From: Faucicola osloensis_C
Lineage (GTDB): Bacteria > Pseudomonadota > Gammaproteobacteria > Pseudomonadales > Moraxellaceae
Direction of reading: 5' to 3'
Assembly: GCA_019353055.1 (NCBI GenBank)
Contig: JABAHL010000011.1
Location: 21,207 to 85,206, forward strand
Length of the DNA: 64,000 nucleotides
In this document: positions 38,052-46,645 of the stretch, one piece after another
How positions within the stretch are numbered: position 1 is the first letter of the stretch
Layout of the letters: every line of letters starts with the position of its first letter
Program-made: the position numbers and the translations under genes
Notes under the pieces: generated by a model
Databases searched by the model: none
What the model saw: only the letters and a program-made list of their open reading frames with translations
Told to the model about the DNA's origin: nothing

Positions 38052-38846
38052 TCATTCAAGCCAGCTTGGTTTACGTTTTTGCAAAAATGACTGTACCCCT
38101 TCTTTACCCTCGGCAGATGCGCGGATATCGGCAATGCCTGCAACGGTATCTTTGATTAACTGCTCATTAATCTCGGCAAATGCCACATCTTGCACCAGTT
38201 TTTTACACACCTTGACAGCATTTGGGCTGGCGTTGACCAAGTGTTTGACCAAGTTATCAAGGCTTTGTGTAAACTCTTCTTCATCCACCCGCTCATGGAT
38301 AAAGCCGATTTTTTTGGCTTCTTTGGCATCAAATATTTCAGCGGTTAAGAAGTACCGATGCGCGGCTCGTGCACCCATCGCGCGAATCACATACGGGCTA
38401 ATGGTCGCAGGAATCAAGCCAAGTTTGACCTCGCTTAAGCAAAAATTGGCGTTTTTTACGCTAATGGCGATATCACAAGCCGCAACCAGACCCATACCAC
38501 CGGCATACACATCGCCTTGAATGGCGGCAACCGTGGGTTTTGGGCAGTGGTAGATGGTCGCTAGCATTTGCGCAAGCTTGCCTGCGTCTGCCAAGTTCTC
38601 ATCGTGGCTATAATCCGCCATCGCGCGCATCCAGTTCAGATCTGCGCCGGCACAGAAGGCTTTGCCATTGGCAGTGAGTACCACCGCACGCACTTCGTCT
38701 TGCGCAGCGCAAAATTGAAACACATCGGTCAGTTCTCGGATCACATCGTCATTAAAGGCATTGCGTTTGTCTGGGCGATTGAGGGTAATGGTCGCTACGT
38801 GCTGGTCAATGGCTAACAGGAGGCTGTCATAAGTCGGTAATTTCAT
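38052..38846 (-). CDS. liuC: Methylglutaconyl-CoA hydratase
   Basis: Crotonase that hydrates 3-methylglutaconyl-CoA to HMG-CoA. It has TITLNRPDKRNAFNDDVI, NGKAFCAGADLNWMRAMADYS (AUH/LiuC-type), IQGDVYAGGMGLVAACDIAIS and the catalytic SEVKLGLIPATISPYV. The start at 38846 has AGGA eight bases before and gives 264 residues, the family norm. An open frame 52 codons further upstream would overlap liuB and is rejected. Gap to liuB is 100 bp. Confidence 0.95.
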   Translation of the reverse strand: MKLPTYDSLLLAIDQHVATITLNRPDKRNAFNDDVIRELTDVFQFCAAQDEVRAVVLTANGKAFCAGADLNWMRAMADYSHDENLADAGKLAQMLATIYHCPKPTVAAIQGDVYAGGMGLVAACDIAISVKNANFCLSEVKLGLIPATISPYVIRAMGARAAHRYFLTAEIFDAKEAKKIGFIHERVDEEEFTQSLDNLVKHLVNASPNAVKVCKKLVQDVAFAEINEQLIKDTVAGIADIRASAEGKEGVQSFLQKRKPSWLE

Positions 38847-38946
38847 CGTGTTTTTCCTTTTTTTTGGGTAAAGTTGAAGCGTTTTTGATGCTTGCTCAAG
38901 GGTGACAGAACAACCAACCAAGACTTCCGATTCTACACGCTGAAAA

Positions 38947-40563
38947 TTACATTCTAAATACACCGAAGATGGTGTCTTCAATCGGTGCGTTGTAAGCGGC
39001 ACTTAAGCCCAGTGCCAATACTTGACGGGTATCGGCTGGGTCAATCACGCCATCATCCCACAGCCTAGCCGAGGCATAATACGGATGACCTTGCTCATCA
39101 AATTGCTGACGCACTGGCGCTTTGAACGCTTCCTCGTCCTCGCTTGACCAGTGCTCACCTTTGGCATGGTATTGGCTGCGTTTGACCGTTGCTAATACCG
39201 AGGCCGCTTGCTCGCCACCCATTACCGAGATACGTGCATTTGGCCACATCCACAAGAAACGTGGACTGTACGCACGACCACACATACCGTAGTTACCCGC
39301 GCCGAATGAGCCGCCGACAATCACGGTAAACTTCGGCACTTTGGCATTGGCAACCGCCATCACCATTTTGGCACCATGACGGGCAATCCCTTCATTTTCG
39401 TATTTGCGCCCCACCATAAAGCCTGTGATATTTTGCAGAAACACAAGCGGAATTTTACGTTTGCAGCATAGCTCGATAAAATGGGTGGCTTTTTGCGCTG
39501 ATTCGCTAAATAAAATACCGTTATTAGCGATAATACCCACTGGCATACCTTCAATATGTGCAAAACCACACACCAGCGTCGTGCCAAAACGGGCTTTAAA
39601 CTCATCAAACTCACTGCCATCGACAATGCGAGCGATGATCTCGCGGATATCAAAGGGCTTACGGGTGTCAGTTGGGATGATGCCGTACAATTCTTTGGCG
39701 TCGTATTTGGGTGGACGCGGGGTTCTTTGCGCAGTAGAGTAGTGGATAGGTGTTTTTTGTTGGTTTAAATTGCCGACGATGTTGCGCGCCAGTGATAACG
39801 CATGTAGATCGTTTTGGGCAAGGTGGTCAACCACACCTGACAGACGGGTATGGACATCGCCACCGCCTAAATCTTCCGCGGTCACTTCTTCACCTGTGGC
39901 GGCTTTGACCAGCGGTGGTCCGCCCAAAAAAATCGTCCCTTGCTCTTTAACGATAATTGACTCGTCACTCATGGCGGGCACATAGGCACCACCTGCAGTA
40001 CAGCTACCCATGACAACGGCGATTTGGGGTATGCCTTCGGCGCTCATATTGGCTTGGTTAAAAAAGATACGACCAAAGTGGTCTTTATCTGGGAATACTT
40101 CATCTTGGTTGGGTAAGTTCGCGCCGCCAGAGTCCACCAAATAGATACATGGCAAGCGGTTTTCTCGCGCGATTTCTTGCGCCCGTAAATGTTTTTTGAC
40201 CGTCATCGGGTAGTAAGTGCCGCCTTTGACGGTAGCATCGTTACACACAATCATACAGTCAATACCAGCGACACGACCAATGCCAGCAATCACGCCTGCG
40301 GCAGGGATATCGGCATCATACATGCCATACGCTGCCATCGGTGAGACTTCCAAAAATGGCGTACCGGCATCTAGCAAGCGCTCGACACGTTCACGCGGCA
40401 ATAGCTTACCCCGAGCCACATGTTTGGCGCGGGCAGACGCTGAACCGCCCTGAGCAATGACCGCAAGTTTGGCTTTGAGGTCATCAACGATAGTTTGCAT
40501 GGCAGCGGCATTGGCTTGAAATTCCGCACCATTTGGGCTTAATTTACTTTGGATAACCGTCAT
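38947..40563 (-). CDS. liuB: Methylcrotonyl-CoA carboxylase, beta subunit
   Basis: Carboxyltransferase subunit moving CO2 from biotin to 3-methylcrotonyl-CoA. It has KHVARGKLLPRERVERLLDAGTPFLE, VDSGGANLPNQDEVFPDKDHFGRIF, GSCTAGGAYVPAMSDESI, FLQNITGFMVGRKYE and GGSFGAGNYGMCGRAYSPRFLW, all MCC-beta signatures. The start at 40563 (AGGA seven bases upstream) removes seven residues from the longest frame and gives 538, the usual size. Located between the acyl-CoA synthetase and liuC. Confidence 0.96.
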   Translation of the reverse strand: MTVIQSKLSPNGAEFQANAAAMQTIVDDLKAKLAVIAQGGSASARAKHVARGKLLPRERVERLLDAGTPFLEVSPMAAYGMYDADIPAAGVIAGIGRVAGIDCMIVCNDATVKGGTYYPMTVKKHLRAQEIARENRLPCIYLVDSGGANLPNQDEVFPDKDHFGRIFFNQANMSAEGIPQIAVVMGSCTAGGAYVPAMSDESIIVKEQGTIFLGGPPLVKAATGEEVTAEDLGGGDVHTRLSGVVDHLAQNDLHALSLARNIVGNLNQQKTPIHYSTAQRTPRPPKYDAKELYGIIPTDTRKPFDIREIIARIVDGSEFDEFKARFGTTLVCGFAHIEGMPVGIIANNGILFSESAQKATHFIELCCKRKIPLVFLQNITGFMVGRKYENEGIARHGAKMVMAVANAKVPKFTVIVGGSFGAGNYGMCGRAYSPRFLWMWPNARISVMGGEQAASVLATVKRSQYHAKGEHWSSEDEEAFKAPVRQQFDEQGHPYYASARLWDDGVIDPADTRQVLALGLSAAYNAPIEDTIFGVFRM

Positions 40564-40651
40564 TGTAAATCCTAATTCTGTCAAAGGGTGCAGCTAAATT
40601 GCTATCAGATGCCCTCTGTATTTATGTTAAGTTTTTGATGAAGTTGAAAAT

Positions 40652-42388
40652 TTAAAGCCCCAATTCTTGTTTCATCGCTTCCACGATTTTGAATTTTTGA
40701 ATTTTACCCGTGACGGTCATGGGGAACTCGTCGACAAACTTCATGTAAGTCGGTACTTTATAGTGTGCAATATGATCTTTACAAAAATCACGGATGTCTT
40801 GTTCGGTTAAGTTGCTGTCTTTTTTGGGAATAATCCAAGCGGCAAGGACTTCACCAAATTTCTTGTCAGGTACGCCCACGATTTGGACGTCACGAATTTT
40901 TGGGTGTCGATATAGGTAGTTTTCGATTTCAACAGGGTAAATGTTTTCACCACCACGAATCACCATGTCTTTACTACGTCCGACGATTTTGACATAGCCT
41001 TCTTCGTCCATGGTTGCCAAGTCACCGGTATACATCCAGCCATCGACAATGGCTTCCGCCGTTTTATTGGTGTCATTCCAATAGCCGAGCATGATTGAGT
41101 AACCTTTGGTACACAGCTCACCTGTCTCACCGATGCCAAGCGTTTCGCCCGTTTCTGGGTTGACGATTTTGACTTCTAGGTTTGGCTGTACCAGGCCTAC
41201 GGTTGAGACTTGTTTTTCAAGTGGCGTGTGCTGGTTGGTTTGACAAGATACGGGCGATGTTTCGGTCATGCCATAGGCAATGGTGACTTCTTTCATGTGC
41301 ATTTGGTCAATCACGCGGCGCATGACCTCAATCGGACAGCTTGATCCTGCCATGATGCCGGTACGCAAAGTTGATAAGTCATAATTGGCAAAGTCTGGGT
41401 GGTCAAGCTCGGCAATAAACATGGTCGGTACCCCATGCAGACCTGTACATTGTTCTTTTTGTACGGTTTCAAGTACAGTGATGGGGTCAAAGCCATCATT
41501 GGGATACACAATCGTGCCACCGTGGGTCAAGATGGCAAGGTTGCCCAGTACCATGCCAAAGCAGTGGTAGAGCGGGACAGGGATACACAAACGGTCATCG
41601 GCAGTGAGGCTCATGGCTTCACCGATGAAATAACCGTTGTTTAAAATGTTGCGGTGGGTAAGCGTCGCGCCTTTGGGCGTGCCTGTGGTACCACTGGTAA
41701 ATTGGATATTGATGGGGTTATTGGGGTTAAGTTTTTTGGCACGTTCCGCTACTGCCGGATCATCGGCATCGCCTTCGGCAATCCATGCTGAGAATTTTTG
41801 CATATAGCTAAAATCCTCAGTGGACTCTGGGCTGTCAATCCAGATGACCCGTTTGAGATTGGGTAATTGCACGAGCTCTAAATTTTGGTAGCTTTGGTGA
41901 CGCGCTTCAGGTGCAAGCTCTTGAAGCATCACTGCGTAGTCGCTAGATCTGAAGTGGCGCATCAATACCAGCACTTGGCAGTCGACTTTGTTGATGGCAT
42001 ATTCAAGCTCAAAGATACGATACGCGGGGTTGATGTTGACCAGTATGATACCGGCTTTGGCAGTCGCCAATTGCATGATGACCCATTCAACGTTGTTGTG
42101 TGACCAAATACCCACGCGGTCGCCTTTTTGCAGACCCATACGAATCATGCTGCTGGCTAGCTGATTGACTTTACGCTGTAGCTCGCGGTAGGTGAGACGA
42201 ATGTTTTGGTGAGCGGAAATTAAGGCGTCTTTATCGGGATTTTGTTCCACCATCTGATCGAAAAAATCACCAATGGTCAGTTCTATCAGTGGCGTGACCG
42301 GTCCTTTATCATAGCTTTGGGTGAGTGGGGCGTTGGGAGACTTCGCACCCATTACGATGCGTGGCAGGTTTAGCACGTCTTTGGTCAT
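40652..42388 (-). CDS. AMP-binding acyl-CoA synthetase of the liu cluster
   Basis: Adenylate-forming enzyme of 578 residues that activates a fatty or branched acid to its CoA thioester. It has the P-loop-like FTSGTTGTPKGATLTHRN, YGMTETSPVSCQT, GWMYTGDLATMDEEGYVKIVGRSKDMVIRGG (hinge) and the C-terminal lysine in TVTGKIQKFK. Pattern close to FadD-like / 'acyl-CoA synthetase' proteins found beside MCC genes. Context suggests isovalerate or another branched acid, but medium-chain acids are possible. First gene of the cluster, so a promoter should lie upstream in the 42389-42838 spacer. Confidence 0.87.
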   Translation of the reverse strand: MTKDVLNLPRIVMGAKSPNAPLTQSYDKGPVTPLIELTIGDFFDQMVEQNPDKDALISAHQNIRLTYRELQRKVNQLASSMIRMGLQKGDRVGIWSHNNVEWVIMQLATAKAGIILVNINPAYRIFELEYAINKVDCQVLVLMRHFRSSDYAVMLQELAPEARHQSYQNLELVQLPNLKRVIWIDSPESTEDFSYMQKFSAWIAEGDADDPAVAERAKKLNPNNPINIQFTSGTTGTPKGATLTHRNILNNGYFIGEAMSLTADDRLCIPVPLYHCFGMVLGNLAILTHGGTIVYPNDGFDPITVLETVQKEQCTGLHGVPTMFIAELDHPDFANYDLSTLRTGIMAGSSCPIEVMRRVIDQMHMKEVTIAYGMTETSPVSCQTNQHTPLEKQVSTVGLVQPNLEVKIVNPETGETLGIGETGELCTKGYSIMLGYWNDTNKTAEAIVDGWMYTGDLATMDEEGYVKIVGRSKDMVIRGGENIYPVEIENYLYRHPKIRDVQIVGVPDKKFGEVLAAWIIPKKDSNLTEQDIRDFCKDHIAHYKVPTYMKFVDEFPMTVTGKIQKFKIVEAMKQELGL

Positions 42389-42838
42389 GGTAGCATCCTT
42401 ACTATCGTGTTTTTGATCGTGTTTTTCTATCGTTTTTTGGGGGGTTACTAAAGGTATTGACGAAAGCTAGTGAAAAATTCGTGCTTACCTGAGTAAAAAT
42501 TTTTACCCACTGATTAATACCCAAGTATTCCTTGACTTAAAGTATTGTTATAACACTTGTTTTAATGCATTTTTTTAAAATTTTTAGCGTGTTTAACCAT
42601 CAATATGTGACATATTAATCAATAAATTATGAACTTGTCAATCTAAAACGAGACAATCTTTATCGAAATAAAAATTATCTTTAGGCTAAAAAAATATTCA
42701 ATAAATATTCCATAAATACTCAATGACACTTACTAGCGCTAACCTAGCCGATGATTTGGCTGACCATAAAAAAACCCATCTCACTATGTCTCACTATGAA
42801 AGATGGGTTCTACACTCAACAGGGTAAAATGGAATAAA
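42389..42838. other. AT-rich spacer upstream of liu cluster
   Basis: 450 bp without coding capacity. It contains a minus-strand terminator at its right end (separate entry) and presumably the liu promoter at its left. No clear -35/-10 pair or regulator site could be fixed by eye. Confidence 0.5.
42766..42809 (-). terminator. Terminator of the lipoprotein gene
   Basis: On the minus strand AACCCATCT (42809-42801) pairs with AGATGGGTT (42781-42773) and a T run follows. The 19-base loop contains a repeated CTCACTATG. Confidence 0.78.
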
Positions 42839-43237
42839 TTATTTTTCGCTATAGAGTTTGATGCCGGTAGCAAAGGGGCATTGTTTTAGGCGAGCGGCTT
42901 GTAGCATCGCATCACGTTGTCCCATAGCAATCGATAGATTATGACGGTTGCCGCCATTGATTGAGCCTAAACCGACACTCACGGTAGGATAAATACCATG
43001 GCGATTGCCCGATACACCAATCCCAATGCCTGAAGCCTGCAAGCCCGTACGCTGATTGGCATTGGCATCAATGTATTGATTGACGCGCGTGTACTCATTG
43101 GCAAGCGCAACACAGTCATAGCTTTGGTAATTGTTGGCGGATACGTATTCAGGGGTAGGCGTGGTCATACACCCTGTCAAACCTGCCGTAGTGGCAGCCG
43201 TCGCTAAAAGTGTTGAAATAGCTAATTTTTTCATCAT
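42839..43237 (-). CDS. Small putative lipoprotein, function unknown
   Basis: 132 residues. Lipoprotein signal peptide with positively charged MMKK, hydrophobic stretch and lipobox LTGC (cysteine 23), then a short mature part with three further features: a second Cys (YDCVALANEY), a glycine/isoleucine-rich strand region (GIGIGVSGNRHG, TVSVGLGSINGG) and a final Cys (LKQCPF). The two cysteines could form a disulfide. Residue after the lipobox Cys is Met, so outer-membrane sorting is expected. GGGAG precedes the first ATG; the second ATG has better spacing. No family recognised. Confidence 0.75.
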   Translation of the reverse strand: MMKKLAISTLLATAATTAGLTGCMTTPTPEYVSANNYQSYDCVALANEYTRVNQYIDANANQRTGLQASGIGIGVSGNRHGIYPTVSVGLGSINGGNRHNLSIAMGQRDAMLQAARLKQCPFATGIKLYSEK

Positions 43238-43266
43238 CCTACTCCCTTATGTTCACTGCTTTAGCC

Positions 43267-43632
43267 TTAAAATAGGTTGAGCGGTTTCACAAATGCCAAC
43301 GTCAAAATACCCATATAGGCAATAAAAGCAATCAACATACCTATTTTGGCTTGATTGGGCGTAGTGGTCTGCCGCGTGGCTTTGACAGTCGCTGATATGG
43401 CAACAATGAGTAACACAATCTTGGCAATCAACCAATGCGGCACTATACCTGCGCCAAATAATGGCATCGCTGTCACCGCGCCTGTTAAAATCACCAAGGC
43501 ATACATCACGTGGGCGCCGATTTTGGCAGATTTTGGCAAGCCTTGTGCTTTTGGTGCGGTAAATACCAACACGGCTTGCCACAAGAATAAGGCAATTAAA
43601 ATCAATGCCATCAGCATATGTGCGTGTTTCAT
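43267..43632 (-). CDS. SirB-like integral membrane protein
   Basis: 121 residues with four predicted membrane helices: ALILIALFLWQAVLVF, HVMYALVILTGAVTAMPLF, HWLIAKIVLLIVAISATVKA and IGMLIAFIAYMGILTLAFV. Layout and size match the SirB2-type membrane family (invasion-gene expression up-regulator), whose biochemical role is unknown. AAGGTTGATGT precedes the ATG. A second, overlapping frame here looks less protein-like and is rejected. Located between the lipoprotein and bolA genes on the same strand. Confidence 0.75.
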   Translation of the reverse strand: MKHAHMLMALILIALFLWQAVLVFTAPKAQGLPKSAKIGAHVMYALVILTGAVTAMPLFGAGIVPHWLIAKIVLLIVAISATVKATRQTTTPNQAKIGMLIAFIAYMGILTLAFVKPLNLF

Positions 43633-43732
43633 ACATCAACCTTTTTTATCATAATATAGCGTAAATTAACTCAAGAGGTCTGTGGTTTTAGCTTATGTTG
43701 ACACTCTTTTTTATCATGTTACTTTTATCTTG

Positions 43733-44068
43733 TTACCCCGCGTTTTGTCCTGCGCAATTGGGACTTTCGGGAGATTGCCCAACCGCTTGCCATTCTGCTT
43801 GTGTATAAGCATGAATTGAAAACGCGTGAATCTGCCCACCGCCTTGTGACAGTAACGTATGGATGAGTCCATACACCAACTGATGACGCTGTACCAAGCG
43901 TTTGCCTGCAAATGCCTCACTGACAATGGTCAGTTTAAAATGGGTTTCTTTGCCTTCAAAATAGCCAGCATGGCGCATTGACTCGTTTTCTAGCTGATAG
44001 ACACTGGGCTGTAACGTTTGCAAACGCGCCGTCACGGCATCGGCAATCGGGGTAGCAAGTTGACTCAT
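43733..44068 (-). CDS. bolA: BolA family protein
   Basis: 111-residue stress and morphology protein. It shows the BolA fold sequence: VTARLQTLQPSVYQLENESMRHAG, then ETHFKLTIVSEAFAGKRLVQRHQLVYGLI with the conserved FxGxxxVxRHR-type block and histidines that bind iron-sulfur clusters with monothiol glutaredoxins. In E. coli BolA it affects cell shape genes and biofilm. GAGGACGAC precedes the ATG. Stands between SirB-like and UPF0756 genes, all on the minus strand. Confidence 0.92.
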   Translation of the reverse strand: MSQLATPIADAVTARLQTLQPSVYQLENESMRHAGYFEGKETHFKLTIVSEAFAGKRLVQRHQLVYGLIHTLLSQGGGQIHAFSIHAYTQAEWQAVGQSPESPNCAGQNAG

Positions 44069-44271
44069 GTCGTCCTCGGTTCATTGATTTTATTCATCAA
44101 AAATGGGTAGCTAATGACAAACCTAATTGGTCACCACTTACCGCTTTTTAGCCATTTTAGCATAGTTTTAAGGTAGCCTAATCTATCAAATTGGTGCGAC
44201 TGGCAAAAATAATCTTGTGTTAATACCGCTCAAATTTTCTCTATGTTTGATGACTCACTAGCTGCTATGAT

Positions 44272-44727
44272 TCACTTCGACCAATATAGCAAGGATAAAA
44301 TCCCGGCGGCAATTAACGGACCCACCGCCACCCCGCGAAACAATACCACCCCTGCTACTGTGCCAATCATCAGCCCCGTGACCACATTGGGGTCAACTTT
44401 CATTAAATTCACCCCTCTTGCGCCCAGCCAAGTCACTAGCAATCCCACAGCGATGGCCAATAATGAGCGCCAACTAGCAAAAGAGGTCATCAAGGCTTTG
44501 CTACTGACTTGTTCGGAGGCGATGGGCGCAATGACGGCAATGGTGAGCAGCAAAATACCCAAGTTGAGTCCATATTGCTGGATATAAGAAAAGATAGGTT
44601 GGTTGTGGGGTAAAAACTTGATGATAATCAGCGCAGTCGCACTGACCCAAATCGTGGGATTGTGCACAAAAATACCGCAGCCCAAAATGACGAACAAGAC
44701 TAGCAAATTAATATCAAGCTGATTCAT
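44272..44727 (-). CDS. UPF0756 (DUF441, YeaL) membrane protein
   Basis: 151 residues with four to five membrane helices. Segments LVLFVILGCGIFVHNP, GLNLGILLLTIAVIAPIASE, LLAIAVGLLVTWLGARGVNLM and VVTGLMIGTVAGVVLFRGVAVGPLIAAGI match the YeaL family, including the PLIAAGI end. Function unknown. No ribosome site of note. About 200 bp separates it from bolA. Confidence 0.88.
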   Translation of the reverse strand: MNQLDINLLVLFVILGCGIFVHNPTIWVSATALIIIKFLPHNQPIFSYIQQYGLNLGILLLTIAVIAPIASEQVSSKALMTSFASWRSLLAIAVGLLVTWLGARGVNLMKVDPNVVTGLMIGTVAGVVLFRGVAVGPLIAAGILSLLYWSK

Positions 44728-44971
44728 GAATTTACCCTATAACTGTGACCAAACGCTTATTATGCCACTGACGATGCCGCTGTGCTGTTGAGATATTTAA
44801 AAAACTTCAATGAATCGGTTTTTTTGACAACTTGTTAGGCTGGCTAGCCTGTTGGGCGGTAGATAAGTGGATAAGCAATTTTTTAATCGACCGCATGTTT
44901 TGATCACTAAATTTGCTCACTAAAAAAGCCAATATCAACTGAATATTGGCTTATAAAATACAAAGGTAAAA

Positions 44972-45796
44972 TTAACGGTAGCGGCTTTGTTGGTACAATG
45001 GCATCACACGTGGCAATAATGATTGAATGGTGGCAATACGTGTCGAGCTCACAGGGTGAGTACTTAAAAACTGAGGTGGCTCGCCGCGACCGCCCGCACT
45101 CTGCATTTTACGCCATAGGCTAACTGCTGCATTAGGGTCATAACCTGCCCGTGCCATCAACTCTAGCCCCATCAAATCAGCTTCCGTTTCTTGGGTACGG
45201 CTATTGGGACGAGAAATACCCAAATCCCCAGCTAAGCCTGCTAACTGTGCCTGACCTTGAGATAAGCCTAAGACGCTCGCGGCAATACCAATCCCTGTTT
45301 GGGTCGCCACCTCACGCGATAGGCGCTCACGGGTATGCTCACGCAATGCGTGCGCCATCTCATGACCCATAATCGCAGCAATCTCAGCATCGGTTAGATT
45401 CAAGCGATCGATAATACCTGAGTAGAAGACAATTTTACCACCTGGTAGTACGTGCGCATTGAGCTCATTACTCTTAATGACATGCACTTCCCAAGCCCAT
45501 TGTCTTGCATCGTTGCGATAGGCACCTGTCTGTGCAATCAAACGTTGAGAAATTTTCTTCAAACGTGCCAACTGAGCCGGATTGGTATCAAGCAGACCTT
45601 TGGCACGGGCAGCGGCAATTTCTTGTTGAAAAGCTTGATTAGAAAGTTGTTGCACCTGCTGGTTGGATACTACCAACAACTGATTACGGTCAACGCCAAT
45701 CGCACCCGTGTCAGTGGTGGTGGAGCAACCGGTGGCACCTACCGCAATGACCGATGCCGCCAAACTTGACATCATGAGTTTTTGTGAAATTTTCAT
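44972..45796 (-). CDS. M48 family metalloprotease lipoprotein (LoiP/YcaL-like)
   Basis: Periplasmic outer-membrane-linked zinc protease for envelope protein quality control. The start at 45796 yields a lipoprotein signal (MKISQKLMMSSLAASVIAVGATGCS, lipobox cysteine 24); the frame is open further upstream but would bury this signal. Active site IMGHEMAHALREH (HExxH) with third ligand in TQETEADLMGLELMARAGYDP. QFLSTHPVSSTRIATI is the family's C-terminal block. Length 274. GGAG lies about 11 bases before the ATG. Confidence 0.9.
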   Translation of the reverse strand: MKISQKLMMSSLAASVIAVGATGCSTTTDTGAIGVDRNQLLVVSNQQVQQLSNQAFQQEIAAARAKGLLDTNPAQLARLKKISQRLIAQTGAYRNDARQWAWEVHVIKSNELNAHVLPGGKIVFYSGIIDRLNLTDAEIAAIMGHEMAHALREHTRERLSREVATQTGIGIAASVLGLSQGQAQLAGLAGDLGISRPNSRTQETEADLMGLELMARAGYDPNAAVSLWRKMQSAGGRGEPPQFLSTHPVSSTRIATIQSLLPRVMPLYQQSRYR

Positions 45797-46163
45797 CTTA
45801 TCGTTATCTCCAAATACAGCAAAAAGGACCAAGAGAAATAGGAAGTTTAAACGCATTATAGCGAAGTCGCTAAAAAACAATCTGCTGAGATTTGCAGTAA
45901 TTGCGTAACGATAGATACATGGTGTGTTTCAGAGTGTGATAAAACAAACTAATAATTATGGTTAGAAAGGGAAAAGGTCATACGAGAATAGACATTTAAA
46001 AAAACTATTTCTCAATAAAACCCAGTAAAAACAGTTAAATTTAAAAAAAACGTATTTTTTTAAATTTTTTTTGCAAAAATGCTTGACGCAGTGTCAAAAA
46101 TCCTTATAATACGCATCCACAACGACGCAACAAACATTCAAAATTGCTAGTTGACCACCTAAT
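45797..46163. other. Spacer between M48 protease gene and tRNA-Gly
   Basis: Holds the tRNA promoter (separate entry) preceded by very A/T-rich tracts at 46010-46080 that resemble an UP element. No coding potential recognised. Confidence 0.6.
46083..46110 (+). promoter_or_regulatory. Sigma-70 promoter of tRNA-Gly
   Basis: TTGACG (46083-46088) and consensus TATAAT (46105-46110) with a 16-bp spacer, about 53 bp before the mature tRNA. The A/T-rich stretch upstream fits a strong stable-RNA promoter. Confidence 0.85.
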
Positions 46164-46239
<76 letters not shown>

Positions 46240-46247
46240 AATTCAAG

Positions 46248-46276
46248 AAAGCCTAACTTAATAGTTAGGCTTTTTT
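46248..46276 (+). terminator. Terminator after tRNA-Gly
   Basis: AAAGCCTAACT (46248-46258) pairs with AGTTAGGCTTT (46263-46273) around TAAT, followed by a T run. Confidence 0.9.
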
Positions 46277-46645
46277 ATTGTCTATAAATCCGCCTGTATC
46301 AGGGCTTTCAAGCTTTGTGCCCCTTTTTTTACTAAAAATGCTTTGTTAATTTAACTAATCAATTTTTTGCAAATTTTTAGACCGTGACCAAAACGTGACC
46401 ATTTTGTGACCACGCATTTTTTACTATTTTTTAAAGTGACCCCGACCGTGAATTTGGATGTTTAATGAAATTCAATATTTTTTTAAGTAAATCTAAGTCG
46501 CACATATTTATTGAATAGAACAAAAATCCAATACGAATAAGCCTTCAACTGTCATTTATTAATCTAATATCTCAAGAATATAATTAGACAACCTCTATAT
46601 AGTTTGCTAGCCTAAACCAATGCTTATTAGCCAATTTCCTTTACT
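46277..46645. other. Spacer after tRNA-Gly with phased GTGACC repeats
   Basis: 369 bp, AT-rich. Three GTGACC copies start at 46384, 46395 and 46406 (11-bp spacing), a fourth is at 46436 and a related GTGAAT at 46448. No gene. Possible remnant of an integration junction or a protein-binding array. Confidence 0.6.

Noticed and set aside
38847..39002. Extended N-terminus of liuC
   Set aside because: Would overlap liuB by 56 bases and lacks similarity; ATG at 38846 has a spaced AGGA and the family length.
43253..43639. 128-codon open frame overlapping the SirB-like gene
   Set aside because: The other frame gives four clean membrane helices and a good ribosome site; this one is Cys/Tyr-rich without family features.
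46384..46453. CRISPR-like array
   Set aside because: Repeats are only 6 bp with 5-bp spacing, so not a CRISPR.
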